Of a stretch of 64,000 nucleotides of DNA, positions 39,176 through 47,601 are shown in pieces. Position 1 is the stretch's first letter, and the number at the start of each line of letters is the position of its first letter. The translations under genes were made by a program, and so were the position numbers. Origin of the DNA: Phycisphaerales bacterium (GTDB taxonomy: Bacteria; Planctomycetota; Phycisphaerae; Phycisphaerales; UBA1924); assembly GCA_020845755.1 (NCBI GenBank), contig JADLFE010000008.1, forward strand, positions 52,173-116,172, given 5' to 3'. The notes under the pieces are model-generated. The model was not told the DNA's origin. It saw nothing but the letters and a program-made list of their open reading frames with translations, and ran no database searches.

Positions 39176-40987
39176 ATGCACGTCGTTGTTGCTCTGATTC
39201 TGAGTTTGTTCAGCATGGTCGGCCTGTGGCAACCGGCTCAGGACGCCAAGCCCGCCGCGAGCAAGCCTTCTGATACCAAGGCCGTCGCCGGCGATACGAA
39301 GTCCGGCGAGTCATGGGGCGGCACGGTCTCGCTCCCCGGCGGTGTCTCGCTGGATTTCACGGTCGTTCTTGCCAAAGGCTCGGGCACGATCTCGATCCCG
39401 ATGCAGGGCGCCAAGGACATCCCGCTCAGCGATGTTTCGGTCGCGCCTGATCGGCTCACATTTGTGCTCAAACCCGCGGGCGCGCCAGAGGCCGCATGGG
39501 CGAAGTTTGATGTCAAACTCGGCGCGGACGGCACATCGGGCGAGGGCGTGCTGCGCCAGAACGGCGGCGAGTTCCCCGTCAAGGTCAGCAAGATCACGGC
39601 GGGCGAAGCGGTCGCCGGCGACACGTGGGCCGGGCCGATCACGCTTCCCGGCGGGATCACGCTGGATTTCTCGGTCAATCTCGCGAGGACCTCGGGGACG
39701 ATCTCGATCCCCGCGCAGGGCGCCAAGGACCTGCCGCTCACCGATGTTTCAAGCGCGGACGGGCGGCTCGTGTTCACACTGAAGCCGTCGGGCGCACCCG
39801 AGGTGGCGTGGGCCAAGTTTGATCTGAAGATCGGCGCGGACGGGACATCGGCCGAGGGCGTGTTGCGTCAGAACGGCGGGGAGTTCCCGGTGAAGGTGAC
39901 GAGGCTCGCGCCGGGCGAGGCTCCCAAGGCGCACGCGCGCCCGCAGGAGCCCACGCCACCCTACCCATATAAGGTCGAGGACGTCACGTTCGAGAACAAG
40001 GCCGCGGGCATCACGCTCGCGGGCACGCTGGTTCGCCCGACATCACCCGGCCCGCACCCGGCGGTCGTGATGATCACGGGATCCGGGCCGCAGGACCGCG
40101 ACGAGGCGCTGCTCGGGCATCGCCCGTTCCTGGTGATCGCCGATCATCTCGTGCGGAACGGCATCGCGGTGCTGCGCTACGACGATCGCGGCGTCGGGAA
40201 GTCCACCGGACACTTTGCCGAGGCGACCAGCGACGACTTTGCCACCGACGCCGTCGCGGGCGTTGAGTATCTCATGACTCGCGGGGAGATCGATCACGCC
40301 AAAGTGGGCGTGGTGGGGCATAGCGAGGGCGGCCTGATCGCGCCGATCGTTGCCAGTGCGCGCAAGGATGTGGCGTTCATCGTGCTGCTCGCGGGCACGG
40401 GCGTGCCGGGCACGGACGTCATCGTGCTCCAGGGCAAGTTGATCAATATCGCGATGGGCAAGTCCGAGGCCGACGCGGAGGCGGAGGCCCAGAAGTCGCG
40501 GAAGATCATGAAGATGATCACGGATGGCGCGGGCGACGACACGATCAGGGGCGAGATGCTCACGATCACGATCGACGCGCTGAAGGTCGATCCCAGCAGC
40601 GCGAACCTACCCGAGGGAGAGATGATCAAGAAGGCGGGTCAGGTCGTTGAACAGCAGTTCGCGCAGATCGGCTCGAGGTGGTTCCGGAGATTCCTGGCGC
40701 TCGATCCGCGTGACTACCTGAAGAAGGTCGCGTGCCCTGTGCTGGCGATCAACGGGAGCAAGGACCTGCAGGTTCCGCCCAGCCAGAATCTCGGCGAGAT
40801 CGAGAAGGCCCTGAAGGCCGGCGGGAATAAGGACGTGACGGTGAAAGAACTCCCGGGCCTCAACCATCTCTTTCAGCACACGATGACCGGCGCGCCGGGC
40901 GAGTACGCGACGATCGAGGAAACCTTCGCGCCCGAAGCACTCGAGATCGTGACGACCTGGATCAAGCAGAGGACGGCGTTGAAGTAA
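39176..40987 (+). CDS. Alpha/beta hydrolase with tandemly duplicated N-terminal domain
   Basis: The protein has 603 residues. After a signal peptide come two nearly identical domains of about 104 residues (roughly 35-145 and 146-248), each with GTISIP.QGAKD.PL.DVS, AGAPEAAWAKFD-like and VLRQNGGEFPVKV. From about 260 an alpha/beta hydrolase domain follows with VMITGSGPQDRDEALLGH, RYDDRGVGKS, the nucleophile serine in VGHSEGG, and a late NHLFQ histidine. Such hydrolases (dienelactone/esterase type) act on small esters. AAGGGGG precedes the ATG. The upstream ATG at 39110 is rejected since a TACACT promoter element lies after it. Confidence 0.85.
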   Translation: MHVVVALILSLFSMVGLWQPAQDAKPAASKPSDTKAVAGDTKSGESWGGTVSLPGGVSLDFTVVLAKGSGTISIPMQGAKDIPLSDVSVAPDRLTFVLKPAGAPEAAWAKFDVKLGADGTSGEGVLRQNGGEFPVKVSKITAGEAVAGDTWAGPITLPGGITLDFSVNLARTSGTISIPAQGAKDLPLTDVSSADGRLVFTLKPSGAPEVAWAKFDLKIGADGTSAEGVLRQNGGEFPVKVTRLAPGEAPKAHARPQEPTPPYPYKVEDVTFENKAAGITLAGTLVRPTSPGPHPAVVMITGSGPQDRDEALLGHRPFLVIADHLVRNGIAVLRYDDRGVGKSTGHFAEATSDDFATDAVAGVEYLMTRGEIDHAKVGVVGHSEGGLIAPIVASARKDVAFIVLLAGTGVPGTDVIVLQGKLINIAMGKSEADAEAEAQKSRKIMKMITDGAGDDTIRGEMLTITIDALKVDPSSANLPEGEMIKKAGQVVEQQFAQIGSRWFRRFLALDPRDYLKKVACPVLAINGSKDLQVPPSQNLGEIEKALKAGGNKDVTVKELPGLNHLFQHTMTGAPGEYATIEETFAPEALEIVTTWIKQRTALK

Positions 40988-41364
40988 GTTCGGTCGCGGT
41001 GTGTGCCCGTGACGCGAGCCCGCCATCGGTCCGTGCGCTTTGTCACGCCAACACCGAAGCGTCGCGAGGTTCCTTGCAGCGACGAGCCCCGAGCGCGAGC
41101 GGCGCGGTTCGCATTGCTTGGGTGGCCCGACGGTCCCAGTGATGTGTCTCTGATTCGAGCATCGGACCCTGCTCTGGGTCCGTGGTCTTCTCGTGCTTCA
41201 GTGGTTGCTGCTTCGCGGCCGCGTTCCCTTCTTCGTGCAGCGTGGCCAATCCGCAGGCCCCGCGTCGGCGTTGCGTCCAACGAAGACACGGGACACCGGC
41301 ATTCCACACCAATGAGGCCCAAGGTACTTCTGCCGAACGATCTGCAGGTTACAATGTACGCGCC
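40988..41364. other. Intergenic region before the HAF-repeat gene
   Basis: Two short low-similarity open frames exist on opposite strands (around 41003-41368 plus and 41043-41312 minus), but neither has a ribosome site or a recognisable domain. I leave it unassigned. TACAAT at 41350-41355 is nine bases before the next start. Confidence 0.4.
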
Positions 41365-41940
41365 ATGAACATCACAACGATCGTCACCGCTACTCGCGCC
41401 CTCGCCGTGCTGTGCCTCGCGCTCGCGGCCTCGAACGCCAGCGCCCAGGCCTGCGGCACGATCGAGGACCTTGGCAATCTCGGTCAGGGGACCCACGAAG
41501 CCACGGCCGTGTCCGCCGACGGCGAGGTTGTGATCGGCGGATACTACCTCGCAAGCACCAGGCGAGGGTTCCGCTGGACCGAAGCGACCGGCATGCACGA
41601 CATTTCCATGCCGTGGGACGAAACGTGGGCCACCGCGATCTCCAGCGACGGCGGCACCATCGTCGGTTACGGCAAGAACTATCTCAATCTCGACCGCGCC
41701 TTCCGCTGGACCGAGGCGACGGGTCGGCAAGACCTCGGCACCCTGGGCGGCTCGACCGCCAACGCCATCGCCGTTTCCGCCAATGGCAGCGTCATCGTCG
41801 GATACGCCGCGAACTTCGACGGCGAGACGCACGCGTTCCGATGGACTTCCGCCACAGGGATGCAGGACCTTGGAACACTGGGCGGCTACGAGTCGCGTGC
41901 GATTGGCGTGTCGGCGGACGGAAGCGTCATCGTGGGGTAA
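41365..41940 (+). pseudogene. HAF-repeat exported protein, 5' fragment (interrupted)
   Basis: 191 codons remain. A signal peptide ends near SNASAQA. Then come repeats of the extracellular HAF family: ATAVSADGEVVIGGYY, AFRWTEATGRQDLGTLGG, AIAVSANGSVIVGYA, HAFRWTSATGMQDLGTLGG and AIGVSADGSVIVG, after which a TAA appears at once. Proteins of this type usually have seven or more repeats (about 350-400 residues), so this copy is truncated at its third or fourth. The missing 3' end is probably represented by the dockerin-like tail at 43561-43647 in the same direction. Its TACAAT promoter element is intact, so a truncated secreted protein could still be made. Confidence 0.75.
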
Positions 41941-41965
41941 AGGTGTTGAAAGTGGAGTAGATTAA

Positions 41966-42880
41966 GTGTCCGGAACACAAATCAAATCTGGAATGTTGGT
42001 GGTTCACCCGAACAAGCCGGAATGGGGTCCGGGGAAGGTCGCAAAAGTTGATCGCGAGTACGTGTGGGTGTTCTGGCGGGACGCGAATGGCGGAGAGGTG
42101 AAGAAGATCGCCCGGAGCGTCATCACATTGGAGACTGCGCCAGATCAGAGCGATCCGATTCTGGATAACCTGCCTCCGCTCTTGGACTCGATGGGTGCGC
42201 CGGTTGGGTTGCCGCGCCGCCAGACTCTGCCGCAAGCAGTTGCCCGGTTTCTTGGTCGATTTCCGGGTGGGTTTCATGATCCGGCGTATCTCGGCGACAT
42301 GCATTCGGGCGAGCGTGCTTACAAGGAGGCTGCCCATCGAGAATGTGTTGAGCGATTCGGTGGAGGGCGGTATGCTCGGCTGCTGGCGGAGAATCGGGCG
42401 CAGCTGGTTGAGGAAGTGAAGCGGACCTACCGCTCAGTCAATTTGATTGCGGTGTTCGAGAAGGCTGCACTAACGGATGCGCTGGAGAGTATTGAGGCCG
42501 CGTTACCGTTCCTTGAGTGTCTCGGGCGAGTCATCGCCACGGAAACGGTGAGCGAGGAGACGTTCGTCCCGTACCTGAAATCAGTGTGTGACCTGCCGAC
42601 ACCGCGCGGCAGGGTTGCGACGTGGCCTATCGCGACCGTGATCCCATTCCTGATGCAGCCGGATCGTCATCTGTTTCTGAAGCCGAGCGTGACCGAGGTT
42701 GCGGCTGATGTACTTGGATTCAACCTCAACTATGACCCGACTCCGAACTGGCTCACTTATTCGCGATTGCTGGAAATGGGGCGGGTGTACTTCAATGGAC
42801 TTCGGGAACTAAGACCCAGGGACATGATCGACGTGCAGTCATTCTTCTGGGTGGCGTGCGGGGGCTATGACCGAAACTGA
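41966..42880 (+). CDS. DUF3553-like N-terminal protein of unknown function, accessory gene
   Basis: The protein has 304 residues. Residues 8-60 (KSGMLVVHPNKPEWGPGKV and following, VWVFWRDANGGEVKKI) resemble the small SH3/tudor-like DUF3553 fold. The remaining 230 residues are helical, with GGFHDPAYL, NLIAVFEKAALTDAL, RVATWPIATVIPFLMQPDRH, LKPSVTEVAADVLGF and ELRPRDMIDVQSFFWVACG. They look like a conserved stand-alone family seen sporadically in bacteria, of unknown biochemical activity. The GTG has GGAG about ten bases upstream. GC content is visibly lower than in neighbours. It lies inside an interrupted gene beside an integrase remnant, so it is probably acquired. Confidence 0.7.
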   Translation: MSGTQIKSGMLVVHPNKPEWGPGKVAKVDREYVWVFWRDANGGEVKKIARSVITLETAPDQSDPILDNLPPLLDSMGAPVGLPRRQTLPQAVARFLGRFPGGFHDPAYLGDMHSGERAYKEAAHRECVERFGGGRYARLLAENRAQLVEEVKRTYRSVNLIAVFEKAALTDALESIEAALPFLECLGRVIATETVSEETFVPYLKSVCDLPTPRGRVATWPIATVIPFLMQPDRHLFLKPSVTEVAADVLGFNLNYDPTPNWLTYSRLLEMGRVYFNGLRELRPRDMIDVQSFFWVACGGYDRN

Positions 42881-43493
42881 GAGCCTCGCTACGACGCCTC
42901 CGCCCGCAACTCGCCTTCTTCCCCCCGTCTTCGATCTCGACGCCCATGGTCGGCAGCGTGGCCATCGCGGAGGTCATCGGCAGCAGCCCCTCGTCGCAAT
43001 ACACCTCGGCCGTGAGCTTGATGTCACGGTGACGCATGATCCGCTGCGCCACCGCGACCGGCACGTTCGCGTTCGCCAGCATGGTCGCCAGGGAGTGACG
43101 CAGGCAGTGCAGCACGACCTTGCGCCCGCGCGAGTCGACCTCGTCGATCTGGGCATTGGACAGGTCCTCGCGGAACACGGGCATCGAGGGGATCTCGTCG
43201 AACACCAGATCGCCCGGCTGCGCGTCGCCACGGTGCCGCTCCAGCGCCGCCGCCACCTCGCGGGTCAGGGGCACGGTTTCGTGTCGGCCGCTCTTGGCGA
43301 GCGTCGGCGGGATCTCGACGAACGGGTTCATCACGTCCAGCCGGACGTGGTGCCAGCACAAACCGGCGGCCTCGGAGCGGCGAAGACCCGTGTACATGAG
43401 GAACAAATACACGATCCGACGCTCGGGCGGCGACGCCTCCAGAAGCGCCCGGCATTCGTGCGGGCTGAGCGCGCGGCGCGTCTTCTCGGTCAT
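42792..43493 (-). pseudogene. Tyrosine recombinase/integrase, catalytic domain only
   Basis: The open frame encodes 233 residues. The catalytic domain is complete: Arg in TGLRRSEAAGL, Lys in AKSGRHETVPL, HxxR in LHCLRHSLATML, His in MRHRDIKLTA and the tyrosine nucleophile in EVYCDEGL. The N-terminal DNA-binding (core-binding) domain of about 100-150 residues is absent, since the frame starts just before the catalytic domain. The last 40 or so residues, beyond the ALPTMGVEIEDGGKK segment, are antisense to the DUF3553-like gene and look like a foreign tail. Recombination activity is unlikely. It is the best marker that a mobile element entered here. Confidence 0.75.
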
Positions 43494-43560
43494 GCCTGGG
43501 TATTAGGAGTATCCAGACGAAGTCGCACTTCTGTGGGTGCTGCAAGATCCTCCCCCCGTT

Positions 43561-43647
43561 CGTTGCGCTGCCGACTTAAATGAAGACGGCTTCGTCAACG
43601 GCATCGACTACGACCAGTTCGCGGAGGCCTTCGAGGCGGGGTGCTGA
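43561..43647 (+). pseudogene. Dockerin-like C-terminal tail, probable 3' fragment of the HAF gene
   Basis: A short frame ends ADLNEDGFVNGIDYDQFAEAFEAGC before TGA. It has the calcium-loop spacing of a type I dockerin half and ends like the tail at 63862-64000. The frame is closed by a TAG about 50 bases upstream of this segment. It lies in the same direction as the 5' HAF fragment, 1.6 kb downstream. Confidence 0.65.
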
Positions 43648-43968
43648 GTCCGGAACTGACCGGATGCTCGCGTCCAACTTCGGGCCGCGACGCCCGCAAG
43701 CACGCGGCTCGTGAGCGCGATCATGGGCCGTTCTAGGTTCGCCGGTCCCCCCGGGGTCACCGCCGGATCGCGCCCAAGATCGAGGGTTTGCATCTTTCGT
43801 GACCGGACTGGGACAGGGAGGATGCACGACACGGCACGTCGGGGCTCTAGGAAAGCGCCCCGAACCCCCGCCCAAGGTCGTGCCGTAAACCACAACAACG
43901 TCGCCACTTGGCACGCCGGGCACCCCCCGACACGCCTGGTCACAAAACCCCGTAAGTGCTTGGAAAAA
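43648..43968. other. Intergenic region before tRNA-Gln
   Basis: No gene is supported. TCCGG AACTGA CCGGA near 43650 is a short hairpin without a T-run. The AAAAACT next to the tRNA is, on the minus strand, a T-rich tail that could end the tRNA transcript. Confidence 0.4.
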
Positions 43969-44039
43969 CTGGGGATCTAGGATTTGAACCTAGACTAACT
44001 GATCCAGAGTCAGTCGTGCTACCGTTACACCAATCCCCA
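43969..44039 (-). tRNA. tRNA-Gln (CTG anticodon)
   Basis: A 71-base cloverleaf can be drawn. The acceptor TGGGGAT pairs with ATCCCCA, there is a D-arm with GTAACGGTAGC, and the anticodon arm ACTGA-CTCTGGA-TCAGT gives anticodon CTG. The T-arm contains GGTTCAAATCC. The discriminator is G and CCA is not encoded. It starts with U opposite A at the acceptor end, typical of tRNA-Gln. A T-run follows the 3' end. A TTGACC on the minus strand about 40 bases upstream may be part of its promoter. Confidence 0.93.
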
Positions 44040-44384
44040 ATCCGCTCCGGTTACAGGCAACCGAAGCGTGTTTGTCGGGTCAATCCTACCCCGTCCGCCA
44101 TGCCGCGGCGAGCCACCGCTCCGGCCTTCCGCGGGCGATTGATGCTTCTGGCCGGCACCCCCACTCGCGTTCGAGCATCGCGTCAGCGGTCCATCACCGC
44201 GGCAGAGCCATCAGGCGGGTGGATGCTGGGGGGTTTCCACGTCGAGGTGGTATGGGCTTGGGCGCCCATTCTGGTTGGTGGTACCAAAACGCAACCGGGG
44301 CGGCCGCCGTACAAGCCGCCGCCCCGCTGCACTCATCCTGGACCGCGTCCCCGCATGCTGGTGTGAGGCGGGGTCTGTTGCATC
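44040..44384. other. Intergenic region between tRNA-Gln and a small gene
   Basis: No coding sequence is supported in these 345 bases. They include the tRNA upstream region and a GC-rich hairpin listed separately. Confidence 0.4.
44286..44325 (-). terminator. Possible terminator of the following minus-strand gene
   Basis: GGGGCGG (44297-44303) pairs with CCGCCCC (44319-44325) and, on the minus strand, a short TTTT follows about six bases later. The T-tract is weak. Confidence 0.4.
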
Positions 44385-44663
44385 TCAGAGCCATTTCCCG
44401 CCGGGATTGCTGTTATTGGGGCGGGGGAGGGGCTGTGCACGCCCGAAGGCCGGACGGGCCGTCTGGGCTGCCACGCCCTTTGAGGGAGCGGGCAGGGCCT
44501 GAGGCTGGGCGACCGGCTGTGCGGCGTGAGCCGCCGGAGCCGGGCTGCTGGTGGCGGATGTACTCGGCGAGCCTGGCTGCAAACGGGCCTGGCGTACCGA
44601 GTCGATCGAGCGATCGAGTTTGCCCAGAATCGACTTGACCTGTTGGAAAGACTTTTCGGACGG
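44385..44663 (-). CDS. Small soluble protein of unknown function
   Basis: The protein has 92 residues. The N-terminus MGPSEKSFQQVKSILGKLDR and the following SIDSVRQARL form one charged helix. The rest is a Pro/Ala/Gln-rich, probably disordered tail ending PNNSNPGGKWL. GGAGCGCGAC before the ATG at 44663 supports this start. A longer frame from 44759 adds 32 basic residues. I do not recognise a family. Confidence 0.5.
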   Translation of the reverse strand, partial: PSEKSFQQVKSILGKLDRSIDSVRQARLQPGSPSTSATSSPAPAAHAAQPVAQPQALPAPSKGVAAQTARPAFGRAQPLPRPNNSNPGGKWL

Positions 44664-44825
44664 TCCCATGTCGCGCTCCGCGTCGTCGTTGTGGGTACGA
44701 CGGGTTGCGTATCGGCGTCGGGAAGCCGAACCTTGGCGTCTGTCAAGCATCTTCGGCATCACTCCGCGCCGTCGTGACGAGTGTGCCGGTTGAATGAGTC
44801 GCTCGCCCGTATACTCCGCATTCTC

Positions 44826-45953
44826 ATGGCGACCATCGGCCTCGATCACGTTCGCAAGTGCTACCCCAACGGGCTCGAGGCTGTGCGCGAGTTCACGCTC
44901 GGCATCGCCGATGGGGAATTCGTCGTATTGGTCGGGCCGTCGGGGTGCGGGAAGTCCACCACCCTGCGCCTCGTGGCGGGGCTGGAAGACCTCACGGGCG
45001 GCACGATCCGCATCGGCGATCGAGTCGTCAATGACGTCCACCCCAAAGACCGCGACATCGCCATGGTTTTTCAGAACTACGCCCTCTATCCACATATGAG
45101 CGTACGCGAGAACATGTCGTTCGCGCTCAAACTCCGCGGCGTTCCCAAGGAGCAGATCAATTCCCGCGTGCACAAGGCCGCCCAGTCACTGGGGATCGAG
45201 GACCTGCTGGATCGCAAGCCGCGTCAACTCTCGGGCGGTCAGCGTCAGCGAGTCGCGGTCGGGCGCGCGATCGTGCGCGAGCCCAAGGCATTCCTTTTCG
45301 ACGAACCGCTCTCGAATCTCGACGCCAAGTTGCGCGTAACGACCAGGGCCGAACTCAAAGCCCTGCACCAGCGACTGCGCACCACCACCATCTATGTCAC
45401 CCACGATCAGGAAGAGGCGATGACGCTGGGCGATCGCATCGTGGTGATGGCCGACGGCATCATCCAGCAGGCCGGTCCGCCGCTGGAGGTCTATCGCAAG
45501 CCCGTCAACCGCTTCGTTGCGTCGTTCATCGGCATGCCGCCCATGAACCTGCTCGAGGGCGTGCTCGGGCGTGATGGGGACACGCTCACGTTCGTCGAGG
45601 GATCGATCGACGCGAGCGGGAAGCCCTTCGTGCTCGCGTTCCCCGCCGCCCGTGCCGACGCACTCGCGCCCGCGATCGGCAAGCCCGTCGTGCTGGGCCT
45701 GCGCCCGCAGATGCTCCGGCCCGCGAGCGCCGGGTCCCCCACCACCGTGCGCGTGCCGATCTCCGTCGTCGAGCCGCTCGGCGACCTCATCGACGTCTTC
45801 TGCTCCACTCCCAAGCACGCCCGCCTCGTCGCACGCGTCAACGCGGGTGATTCGACCGCCGCCCTCCGCCCCGGCGGCGAGGTGCTGCTGGATGTCGACA
45901 TGGCCCACGCGCATGTCTTCGAGCCCGGGGCGTTCGGAAAGTCGATCGGGTAG
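44826..45953 (+). CDS. Sugar-type ABC transporter ATP-binding protein (UgpC/MsmK-like)
   Basis: The protein has 375 residues. Walker [11 protein letters not shown]-loop [17 protein letters not shown], signature [15 protein letters not shown], Walker [13 protein letters not shown] and switch His in [12 protein letters not shown] are all present, followed by the TOBE/OB-type regulatory domain (about 240-375) typical of MalK, UgpC and MsmK. These ATPases power sugar or sugar-phosphate importers and can serve several systems. No permease or binding protein adjoins it, so it may be a shared energiser. TATACT at 44810-44815 lies ten bases before the ATG. Confidence 0.92.
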   Translation: MATIGLDHVRKCYPNGLEAVREFTLGIADGEFVVLVGPSGCGKSTTLRLVAGLEDLTGGTIRIGDRVVNDVHPKDRDIAMVFQNYALYPHMSVRENMSFALKLRGVPKEQINSRVHKAAQSLGIEDLLDRKPRQLSGGQRQRVAVGRAIVREPKAFLFDEPLSNLDAKLRVTTRAELKALHQRLRTTTIYVTHDQEEAMTLGDRIVVMADGIIQQAGPPLEVYRKPVNRFVASFIGMPPMNLLEGVLGRDGDTLTFVEGSIDASGKPFVLAFPAARADALAPAIGKPVVLGLRPQMLRPASAGSPTTVRVPISVVEPLGDLIDVFCSTPKHARLVARVNAGDSTAALRPGGEVLLDVDMAHAHVFEPGAFGKSIG

Positions 45954-46030
45954 ACAGGCATCGCGATTCTCCCCAATCGAGGGATGCTGATTGATTGCGG
46001 GACAGGCTCGCCCGCGGGTATCCTGAAGTT

Positions 46031-47359
46031 ATGTCTGTGTTGAACCAACGATCGCGTCATCACATCGCGCGTCGCGCGACAAATCGACCGCACCTCGCGC
46101 TTGCCTGCGCCTTCGTCGCGCTGGCCATCTCCGCCGGGGCCCAGCCGCCCACCAACCCAGCGCCAACAACACCTCCCACCGGCGAACCACCCGTCTTGGA
46201 ATCTCCTGCAACCGAGCCGCCCGCCACCAACACGCCGCCGACATCTCCATCCACCGACGATAAGTTCTCCAATCGGCGGTCATCCCTCCGCGTCTATCAC
46301 CTCCGCCTCGAAGGTGACTTCGATTGCTCCGCGCTCGTCAACGCGCTCCGCGCGCGTCTCGAAGATGCCGCCGCCAAGAAATGCGGCATGATCATCCTCG
46401 AACTCTCCGGCGACCGCTGGCGCCCCGACATCACCCGCGATCTTGCCTTCACCCTTCGCGACAGCGGCCTGCGCTCCGTCGTCGTCCTCAACGACCCGCG
46501 CGATCACCACGTCGGCGCGGGCGCGCTGGCCCTCGGCCTTCTCGCCGATCAGCTCTATATCGAACGCGGCACCTCCGTCCTCGCCACGCCCGATCACATC
46601 GCCGCCGACCTCGCGCCCGAATCCGCCGATCTCGAAAAGGGCACGCGCGAACTCTCCGGCGCGCTCCACGTCGCGCTGTCGCCCCGCGCCCTGGAATCTC
46701 TCGCGTGGATGATCGCCGACCCGACGCGCGAAACTCTTGAGAAACCTCTTTACATCACGCCCGCCAGCGCGGTCGCTCCCGCCTCGCTTACGAACTCGCC
46801 GCCCGCGCCGGCAAACCAGCCCGGCGTCAAACTTCCCACGCCCGTCATCAAGCCGCCCGCCAATTCAAGCGACCGCGGCGTCTCCATCGAACTCTCCCCC
46901 GATGACCTCTCGCGCCTCGATCTCGCCACGCCCGTCCGCGGCATGGCGAACATCGCGCCGGGCTCGGGCACGCGCCTCGCGCCCGTGTCGCTGCGCGTCT
47001 CGCTCGACGACGCGCGCGGCAAGGCCGCCGAATGTCTCGCCGCCGCCGATCATTCACTCGCATCGGCGGAGAAGGCACTTGATCTTGATTGGCCGCGCGA
47101 CCCGACCGTGTCGCGCGATGCGTATCAGAAAGCAGCGACCAGCGCCGCGCGCGATCTAGATTCCGTCGCGGCCTCGCTCGCCACGCTCGAATCCCTGCTC
47201 GGCGAATACCCCGAGTTGACGCGCACGCCCGCGCCGGGCCAGACCAGCGTCGCGGGGAAGCCCTCGGCCTATGCGGTCCGCTGGAAGCGCGAGGCCCAGA
47301 GCCGCGCCGACGACCTCACCAAACTCCGTGAAAAGGCCCGCCTGTTCGCGTCTCAGTAG
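46031..47359 (+). CDS. Exported protein with ClpP/NfeD-like fold segment
   Basis: The protein has 442 residues. A signal peptide is followed by a Pro/Thr linker (about 38-80). Residues 86-200 contain RLEGDFDCSALVNALRARLE, GMIILELSGDRW, LRSVVVLNDPRD and GAGALALGLLADQLYIERGTSVLAT. The order and spacing recall the ClpP/SppA/NfeD serine-protease fold, but the usual ASAG serine region reads GAGALALG, so catalysis is doubtful. Residues 330-440 are a helical, charged C-terminus. It could be a scaffold or a lapsed protease at the envelope. Start: TATCCT at 46019-46024 is six bases before the ATG, with TTGCGG at 45995-46000 as -35. Confidence 0.55.
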   Translation: MSVLNQRSRHHIARRATNRPHLALACAFVALAISAGAQPPTNPAPTTPPTGEPPVLESPATEPPATNTPPTSPSTDDKFSNRRSSLRVYHLRLEGDFDCSALVNALRARLEDAAAKKCGMIILELSGDRWRPDITRDLAFTLRDSGLRSVVVLNDPRDHHVGAGALALGLLADQLYIERGTSVLATPDHIAADLAPESADLEKGTRELSGALHVALSPRALESLAWMIADPTRETLEKPLYITPASAVAPASLTNSPPAPANQPGVKLPTPVIKPPANSSDRGVSIELSPDDLSRLDLATPVRGMANIAPGSGTRLAPVSLRVSLDDARGKAAECLAAADHSLASAEKALDLDWPRDPTVSRDAYQKAATSAARDLDSVAASLATLESLLGEYPELTRTPAPGQTSVAGKPSAYAVRWKREAQSRADDLTKLREKARLFASQ

Positions 47360-47601
47360 GATTCGGTGCGAATCCGCGAACCCGCCAGCGCCGAAATGCA
47401 TATAGATAGCCTTCGATACGATCCGCGGGGTCATCATCCCGGCGCGATCGTGTATGCTGACACGGTGCATCGGCGGCAACGGATCGCCGCCTCCCGATCC
47501 CGGGCTACCTGCCAACGCTGCCCGACCCGGCAGGACACCGGGCACGCCACGGATGGCCCCGTCCCGTTCGTACCGTCTCGACTCCTCCGGAGGACCACCC
47601 G

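Noticed and set aside
41043..41312. An 89-codon minus-strand frame in the gap before the HAF gene
   Set aside because: There is no ribosome site, no leaderless hexamer and no recognisable motif. It is kept only as an unassigned gap.
41930..43660. Attachment-site duplication of the tRNA-Gln 3' end flanking the island
   Set aside because: A search by eye for GGGGATCTAGGATTTGAACC-like sequence at the left junction found only TGGGG, which is not significant.
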